The notes under the pieces are model-generated. The model did not search any database. It saw nothing but the letters and a program-made list of their open reading frames with translations, and was not told the origin of the DNA. This document shows positions 59,201-64,000 of a stretch of DNA of 64,000 nt, one piece after another. The translations under genes and the position numbers were made by a program. The stretch's first letter is position 1. Every line of letters begins with the position of its first letter. Location of the stretch: positions 1 to 64,000 of the forward strand of contig DATBCD010000107.1 of assembly GCA_036270655.1 (NCBI GenBank), written 5' to 3'. The DNA is from VBCK01 sp036270655. Its GTDB lineage: Bacteria; Pseudomonadota; Gammaproteobacteria; Burkholderiales; Burkholderiaceae_F.

Positions 59201-62086
59201 CTACTGGCAAGCCTCGCACTCGGAAAAGCCCGCCTGGCCCGGCTTCAAGGCGCACACGGCCGCGCCCGCCTCGTCGGCGCCGTTCGGCACGGCGTTCAAC
59301 TGCCCTGCCCGGGAGGTGGATTTCTCGGCGTGGGTCGCGCCGAGCGTTCTAAGGTAGTAGGTGGTCTTCAGCCCGCGGACCCAGGCCAGCCGGTACACCT
59401 CGTCGAGCTGCCGGCCGGAGGCGCCGCCCATATAGATATTGAGTGATTGGGCCTGATCGATCCATTTCTGGCGCCGCGCCCCGCACTCAACCAGCCACTT
59501 CGGGTCGATCTCGAACGCAGTGGCGAACAGCTGCCGGATTTGCGCCGGGATGCGGTCGATCCTGGCCACGCTGCCGTCGAAGTACTTCAGGTCGGCAACC
59601 ATCACCTCGTCCCAGATTCCCAGTGATTTCAGTTCCCGCACCAGGTATTCGTTGACCACGGTGAATTCGCCGGACAGGTTCGACTTGACGAAAAGGTTCT
59701 GAAAGGTCGGCTCGATGCTGGCCGAAACGCCCACGATGTTGGAAATCGTCGCGGTCGGCGCGATGGCAACACAGTTGGAGTTCCGCATCCCGTGGCGGAA
59801 GATCCGGGAGCGCAGACTGTCCCAGTCCAGGCTCTCCGACAGATCCAGCTCGACGTGGCCGCCCCGCTCGGCCTCCAGCAGCACCAGCGTGTCCTGCGGA
59901 AGGATGCCCCGCTCCCATAACGATCCGGCGAACGACGCATAGCGTCCCCGCTCGGCCGACAGCTCGGTCGAGGCCCAGTAGGCGTGGAAGCAAACGGCCT
60001 CCTGGCTGCGATCGGCGAACTCCACGGCTTCGGCCGAGGCATACGGGATCCCGAGCCGGTACAGGCAGTCCTGGAATCCCATCACGCCCAGGCCGACCGG
60101 ACGATGCCGCAGATTGGCGTTGCGCGCCTTGCCCACGGCGTAATAGTTGATATCGATCACGTTATCGAGCATCCGCATGGCCGTGCCGACCGTGCGCTTG
60201 AGCTTGTCGTGGTCCAGGCCGATGCGGCCGTCCGCGCCCTGTGCCAGATGCGCCGGAAGGTTGATCGAGCCCAGATTGCACACCGCGATCTCGGTGTCGC
60301 CGGTGTTCAGCGTGATCTCGGTGCACAGGTTGGAGCTGTGCACGACGCCCGCGTGCTGCTGGGGCGAGCGCAGGTTGCACGCATCCTTGAACGTGATCCA
60401 CGGATGGCCGGTCTCGAACAGCATGCTGAGCATCTTGCGCCACAGCTGTCGCGCGGGCAGCTTGCGGTGCAGCTTCAGCTCACCGCGAGCGGCCTTCTGT
60501 TCGAGCTCCTCGTACGCCTGCTCGAATGCGCGTCCGGTCAGATCGTGCAGGCGCGGACCGTCGCTCGGGGAAAACAGGGTCCATTCGGCGTCCTGCTCGA
60601 CGCGCTTCATGAACAGATCCGGGATCCAGTTCGCCGTATTCATGTCGTGGGTACGGCGCCGGTCATCGCCGGTGTTCTTGCGCAGCTCCAGGAACTCCTC
60701 GATGTCCAGGTGCCAGGTCTCCAGGTAGCAGCACACGGCGCCCTTGCGCTTGCCGCCCTGATTGACGGCCACCGCGGTGTCGTTGACGACTTTCAGGAAA
60801 GGCACGACACCCTGCGATTTGCCGTTGGTGCCCCGGATGTGCGAGCCGAGCGCCCGCACCGGGGTCCAGTCGTTGCCCAGGCCGCCCGCGTACTTGGCCA
60901 GCAGCGCGTTTTCCTTGATCGCCTCGTAAATCGAGTCCAGATCGTCCGCCACCGTCGTCAGGTAACAGGACGACAGCTGCGCGTGGCAGGTTCCCGAGTT
61001 GAAAAGGGTCGGCGTCGAGCACATGAAATCGAAGCTCGACAGAACCTCATAGAACTCGATCGCGCGCGCTTCGCGGTCGATCTCGTTCAAAGCCAGCCCC
61101 ATGGCCACGCGCATGAAGAAGGTCTGCGGAAGCTCGAAGCGGCGCCCGTCGTGGTGCAGGAAATAGCGGTCATACAGGGTCTGCAGGCCCAGGTACGAGA
61201 ACTGCAGGTCCCGTTGCGGCTGCAGCGCGCGCGCCAATCGATCCAGGTCGAACTGGACCATCCGTTCATCGAGTCGGCCCGCCTCGATGCCCAGCCGGAT
61301 GCAGCGCGGAAAATACTCGGCGTAGCGGCGGCTCATCGCGGCCTGATCGGCCTCCTCGCCGAGCACTTCGCGCCGGATCGAGTGCAGCAGCAGCCGGGCG
61401 CTGAGCCTGCCGTAGTCCGGGTCGGTCTCCACCAGGGCGCGCGCCGCCAGGATGGCCGACTTGTGCACCTCCATCAGCGGCACCCCGTCGTACAGGTTTT
61501 TCAAGGTCTCGCCCAGCACCGCATCGGCCGACACGGCAGGGTCCAGCCCGTCGCACGAAGACTGGATCAACTCCCGCAAAGCGGCCCGGTCCAGCGGGAA
61601 GCGGCGCTCGCCGTCGACCACGTGCAATTCGACCGACGGCGCCTGCTGCTGGTCGCGCTGGCGGGCGCGTTGCTGGGCGCGATGCTCGCGGTACAGCACA
61701 TAGGCCCGAGCCACGTCGTGCGCGCCCGCGCGCATCAGCGCCAGCTCGACCTGGTCCTGAATCTCCTCGATATGGAAGGTCCCGCCGGCCGGCTGGCGCC
61801 GCAGCAAGGCGCCGACCACCGACGCTGTCAAAGCCTCGACCTGCTCGCGAATCGCCGCCGATGCGGCCCCCTGACCCCCGCGCACGGCGATGAAGGCCTT
61901 GCTCATCGCGACCACGATCTTGCCCGGCTCGAAGCCGACCACCGCCCCGTTGCGACGGATCACCTGGTACTCGGCCAGCGAGTCGGCTTGCGGCCGCTCC
62001 AGGCTCCGCTTCGACAGAACTGCGCTGGTCGCGCCCAGCAGGTGTTCGATCGCGACGTTTGCGTCTTGCTGCGTGGAAAGCTGCAT
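59201..62086 (-). CDS. nrdA: Class Ia ribonucleotide reductase, alpha subunit
   Basis: A 961-residue large subunit. An N-terminal ATP cone (about 40-135; VIRRNGAVVGFEPGKIVVAMSKAF), then the ten-stranded barrel: STPTLFNSGTCHAQLSSCYLT (redox Cys pair with the later SSNLCTEITLNTGDTEIAVCNLGSINLP), and the C-terminal shuttle ECEACQ. Reduces ribonucleotides to deoxyribonucleotides with NrdB. The ATG at 62086 follows AGGAGG. The length exceeds E. coli NrdA (761), typical of the longer class Ia type with extra segments. Controlled by upstream NrdR-like boxes. Confidence 0.95.
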   Translation of the reverse strand: MQLSTQQDANVAIEHLLGATSAVLSKRSLERPQADSLAEYQVIRRNGAVVGFEPGKIVVAMSKAFIAVRGGQGAASAAIREQVEALTASVVGALLRRQPAGGTFHIEEIQDQVELALMRAGAHDVARAYVLYREHRAQQRARQRDQQQAPSVELHVVDGERRFPLDRAALRELIQSSCDGLDPAVSADAVLGETLKNLYDGVPLMEVHKSAILAARALVETDPDYGRLSARLLLHSIRREVLGEEADQAAMSRRYAEYFPRCIRLGIEAGRLDERMVQFDLDRLARALQPQRDLQFSYLGLQTLYDRYFLHHDGRRFELPQTFFMRVAMGLALNEIDREARAIEFYEVLSSFDFMCSTPTLFNSGTCHAQLSSCYLTTVADDLDSIYEAIKENALLAKYAGGLGNDWTPVRALGSHIRGTNGKSQGVVPFLKVVNDTAVAVNQGGKRKGAVCCYLETWHLDIEEFLELRKNTGDDRRRTHDMNTANWIPDLFMKRVEQDAEWTLFSPSDGPRLHDLTGRAFEQAYEELEQKAARGELKLHRKLPARQLWRKMLSMLFETGHPWITFKDACNLRSPQQHAGVVHSSNLCTEITLNTGDTEIAVCNLGSINLPAHLAQGADGRIGLDHDKLKRTVGTAMRMLDNVIDINYYAVGKARNANLRHRPVGLGVMGFQDCLYRLGIPYASAEAVEFADRSQEAVCFHAYWASTELSAERGRYASFAGSLWERGILPQDTLVLLEAERGGHVELDLSESLDWDSLRSRIFRHGMRNSNCVAIAPTATISNIVGVSASIEPTFQNLFVKSNLSGEFTVVNEYLVRELKSLGIWDEVMVADLKYFDGSVARIDRIPAQIRQLFATAFEIDPKWLVECGARRQKWIDQAQSLNIYMGGASGRQLDEVYRLAWVRGLKTTYYLRTLGATHAEKSTSRAGQLNAVPNGADEAGAAVCALKPGQAGFSECEACQ

Positions 62087-62385
62087 CTTCAGATCCTCCT
62101 GCACAACGCGCCGGCTGGCGGCGCATCCCGGTTCAGCCCGATCGGCCACGCGACCACAAGCGGTAGAAAGCGGCGCCCGCGGGCCGCCGCCCGCGCGGCC
62201 GCGCGCGGCACAGGCCGCCGCGCGACGCAGCGCGCGCGCGTCGCACATACAATATGTTGTGGTGTCGAGTTCATTTCGTACAAACTATTGTGGCGCATCT
62301 TATGGGATGCGGCCCGCGGCGGCAAGATCGGAATTTTTCTTGCAGGGCAGCACGGCGCTGCCGCGCCAGCGCGGCGGCGGCCGGC
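62087..62385 (-). promoter_or_regulatory. nrdA control region
   Basis: A 299-base gap upstream of nrdA. GC-rich near the gene; AT-rich around 62245-62310, where two NrdR-like boxes and the promoter lie. No coding sequence was seen. Confidence 0.6.
62247..62293 (-). promoter_or_regulatory. Paired NrdR-type boxes upstream of nrdAB
   Basis: Read on the minus strand, CCACAATAGTTTGTAC (62278-62293) and CCACAACATATTGTAT (62247-62262) are two imperfect palindromes, 31 bases start to start. Two 16-bp boxes about three helical turns apart are the known arrangement for NrdR, the ATP/dATP-sensing repressor of ribonucleotide reductase genes. The TATTGTAT in the lower box may overlap the -10. Confidence 0.8.
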
Positions 62386-62970
62386 TCAGCCCAAAAGCTC
62401 CGGCCGGAACACGGCCGGGTCGGCGTCCAGGGCACGCGCGAAGCGCGGCCAATCGAAGGCGGGTCCGGGGTCGGTCTTGCGCGGGGCCGAGACGTCGCTG
62501 TGCCCCCGCACCGCGCGCAGCGGATAGGTCGCGAACAGCGCCCGAGCCAGGCTCGCCAGCGCCTCGTACTGCGCGTCGGTGAACGCGAGGGTGTCGGTTC
62601 CCTCCAGCTCGACGCCGATCGAAAAGTCGTTGCAGCGGGTTCGCCCCTCGAACACCGATTCGCCCGCGTGCCAGGCCCTTTCGGCGCAACCGACGAACTG
62701 GATCAGCTGACCGTCGCGCGCAATCAGGAAATGGGCCGACACCCGCAGTCCGCGCAACCCGGCGAAATACGGATGCGCTTCGTGGTCGAGACGGTTGGTG
62801 AACAGCCGCTCGATGTCGCCGGTGCCGAACTGACCCGGCGGCAGGCTGATGTTGTGTATCAGCAGCAGCTCGATGCTGACGCCGGCGGGGCGGCCGTCCT
62901 GGTTCGGCGACGGCAGCCGCCGTGCATTCGCAACCCAGCCCGCGGCGTCGATGGAGACCGAGCCTGCCAC
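62386..62970 (-). CDS. ampD: 1,6-anhydro-N-acetylmuramyl-L-alanine amidase
   Basis: A 194-residue zinc amidase of the murein recycling pathway, starting at GTG. LLLIHNISLPPGQFGTGDIERLF with the first zinc His, HFLIARDGQLIQFV, AWHAGES, RCNDFSIGVELEGTD, and the second His in VRGHSDVSAPRKTDPGPAFDW. Acts on anhydro-muropeptides in the cytoplasm. It follows the PilR-like gene by 8 bases, so the two share a transcript. Confidence 0.93.
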   Translation of the reverse strand: MAGSVSIDAAGWVANARRLPSPNQDGRPAGVSIELLLIHNISLPPGQFGTGDIERLFTNRLDHEAHPYFAGLRGLRVSAHFLIARDGQLIQFVGCAERAWHAGESVFEGRTRCNDFSIGVELEGTDTLAFTDAQYEALASLARALFATYPLRAVRGHSDVSAPRKTDPGPAFDWPRFARALDADPAVFRPELLG

Positions 62971-62978
62971 CGCAATGC

Positions 62979-64000
62979 CTATTTCAGTCCCAGGCGGCGC
63001 ATCCGGTAGCGCATCTGGCGAAAGGAGATTCCGAGCAACTGGGCCGCTGCGGTCCGGTTGTGGCCGGTGCGGGCCAGCGCCGCCAGGATCGCGCCGCGCT
63101 CGACCGAGCCCAGGTAGGCCTCCAGATCGGTCGGCACGCCCTGCTCGAGCTCGAATACTTCGGTCTGATCGACCGGCGGCGCCAGCGTGCCCGGTTCGGG
63201 CGGCGGCGACGCCGGCGCGAGCGGCTCCGGAAGCTGCAGATCGTGCGCCTGCAATTCCACCCCCGGGGCCAGCGCAAGCGCCCGTTCCAGGATGTTCTCC
63301 AACTCGCGCACGTTGCCGGGAAACGGATGGCTCCGCAGCGCGCGGACGGCCGACTCGGACAGACCGCTCGGCGACAGGCCGGAGCGCTCCGCGATTCGAA
63401 GCAGGATCGAATCGGCGATGGCCGGGATGTCCGCGGCGCGCTCGCGCAAGCTGGGCACGCGCAGCTCGATCACGTTGAGCCGATAGAACAGGTCCTGGCG
63501 GAAACGGCCGCTGGCGATCAATTTCTGCAATTCCTGATGGGTTGCGCACAAGATCCGCACGTCCACCGGATCCTCGACGGTGGCACCGACCTTGCGCACC
63601 CGGCGCTCCTGGATCGCGCGCAGCAGCTTGACCTGCATCCCGATCGGCAACTCGGCGATCTCGTCCAGGAACAGGGTGCCTCCGGCGGCCGCCTGGAAGA
63701 AGCCGTCACGGTCGCGATCGGCTCCGGTGAAGGCGCCGCGCCGGTACCCGAAAAATTCCGCTTCCATCAGGTTTTCGGTGATCGCGCCGCAATTGACCGC
63801 GATGAACGGCATATCGCGGCGCGCCGATGCCTCGTGAATCGCGCGCGCAACCAGCTCCTTGCCGCTGCCCGACTCTCCGAAGATCGACACCGGCGCCATG
63901 CTCTGACCGAGCCGCCCGATCATCGCGCGCAATTGAGCGATCGAATCGGAGCCGCCGATCAGCCGTGCCAGCGCGCCCTGGGCCGGCGCGGCTTCCTGGT
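62979..64000 (-). CDS. pilR: Sigma-54-dependent PilR-like response regulator (partial, runs off window)
   Basis: The last 340 residues of a sigma-54 activator; the N-terminal receiver is beyond the window end. Walker A GESGSGKE, GYRRGAFTGADRDRDG (the sigma-54 contact GAFTGA), Walker B GGTLFLDEIAELP, and a Fis-type helix-turn-helix (GHNRTAAAQLLGISFRQMRYRMRRLGL) at the C-terminus. The QMRYRMRRLGL end and ampD neighbour match PilR, which switches on pilA. Without the receiver, other NtrC-type proteins remain possible. Confidence 0.8.
   Translation of the reverse strand, partial: QEAAPAQGALARLIGGSDSIAQLRAMIGRLGQSMAPVSIFGESGSGKELVARAIHEASARRDMPFIAVNCGAITENLMEAEFFGYRRGAFTGADRDRDGFFQAAAGGTLFLDEIAELPIGMQVKLLRAIQERRVRKVGATVEDPVDVRILCATHQELQKLIASGRFRQDLFYRLNVIELRVPSLRERAADIPAIADSILLRIAERSGLSPSGLSESAVRALRSHPFPGNVRELENILERALALAPGVELQAHDLQLPEPLAPASPPPEPGTLAPPVDQTEVFELEQGVPTDLEAYLGSVERGAILAALARTGHNRTAAAQLLGISFRQMRYRMRRLGLK

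Overview
The window is a 64 kb chromosomal stretch from a GC-rich Gram-negative bacterium. The gene families and their order point to a betaproteobacterium, most likely in Burkholderiales: a tkt-gap pair beside pgk-fba-purC-purE-purK-Sua5, a ribonuclease II-TonB-aroE-mtgA block, aroQ-accB-accC-prmA-DUF3426, an AlgP-like histone H1 analogue, nrdAB, and ampD beside a PilR-type regulator. This placement is inference from gene content. No rRNA or tRNA gene, CRISPR array, prophage or intact insertion sequence was seen. Nearly all of the window is housekeeping DNA with very tight packing; many neighbours overlap by ATGA or GTGA.

Layout. 1-420: a mobile-looking repeat with perfect 37-bp inverted ends and a REP-like palindrome. 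0.4-6.2 kb: two small glycosyltransferase-like genes, a DUF1499 protein, a glutaminyl-tRNA synthetase with a large internal insertion, and aminopeptidase P. 6.4-11.7 kb: a secreted beta-propeller, an HtrA protease, a Rieske oxygenase, tcdA (with a REP-like palindrome inside the coding frame) and pdxH. 11.8-15.6 kb: a LuxR-type response regulator with a 7TM sensor kinase, then a DUF72 gene. 15.6-16.3 kb: two more copies of the 37-bp-ended repeat, head to head. 16.3-21.1 kb: msrA, a lemA-TPM-TPM membrane cluster, a thioesterase, an orphan type VI secretion FHA protein and a SemiSWEET. 21.1-31.3 kb (minus strand): tkt-gap, then pgk-fba-dgkA-purC-purE-purK-tsaC, joining central carbon and purine synthesis. 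31.7-37.4 kb: a fused AdoMet decarboxylase-spermidine synthase, rsmE, a patatin and NADP malic enzyme. 37.4-38.1 kb: a strong candidate small RNA. 38-49 kb: a lytic transglycosylase, ubiD, a KTSC protein, cytochrome b561, mtgA, aroE, a TonB-like protein, an RNase II-family enzyme, an SDR, an esterase and mpl. 49-56 kb: a conserved hypothetical gene, tlpA, aroQ, accBC, prmA, a zinc-ribbon membrane protein and a PfkB kinase. 56-64 kb: yggT, histone H1-like, nrdB-nrdA with paired NrdR-type boxes, ampD, and a truncated PilR-like regulator.

The most unusual observations are the inverted-repeat element family and its attached REP-like palindromes (one of which has become coding sequence in tcdA), the roughly 98-residue insertion in GlnRS, and the stand-alone structured RNA near 37.7 kb with its own promoter, a closed 9-bp stem, a CCUCC-rich loop and a U-tract. 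Boundaries were set by reading the sequence; no database search was possible.
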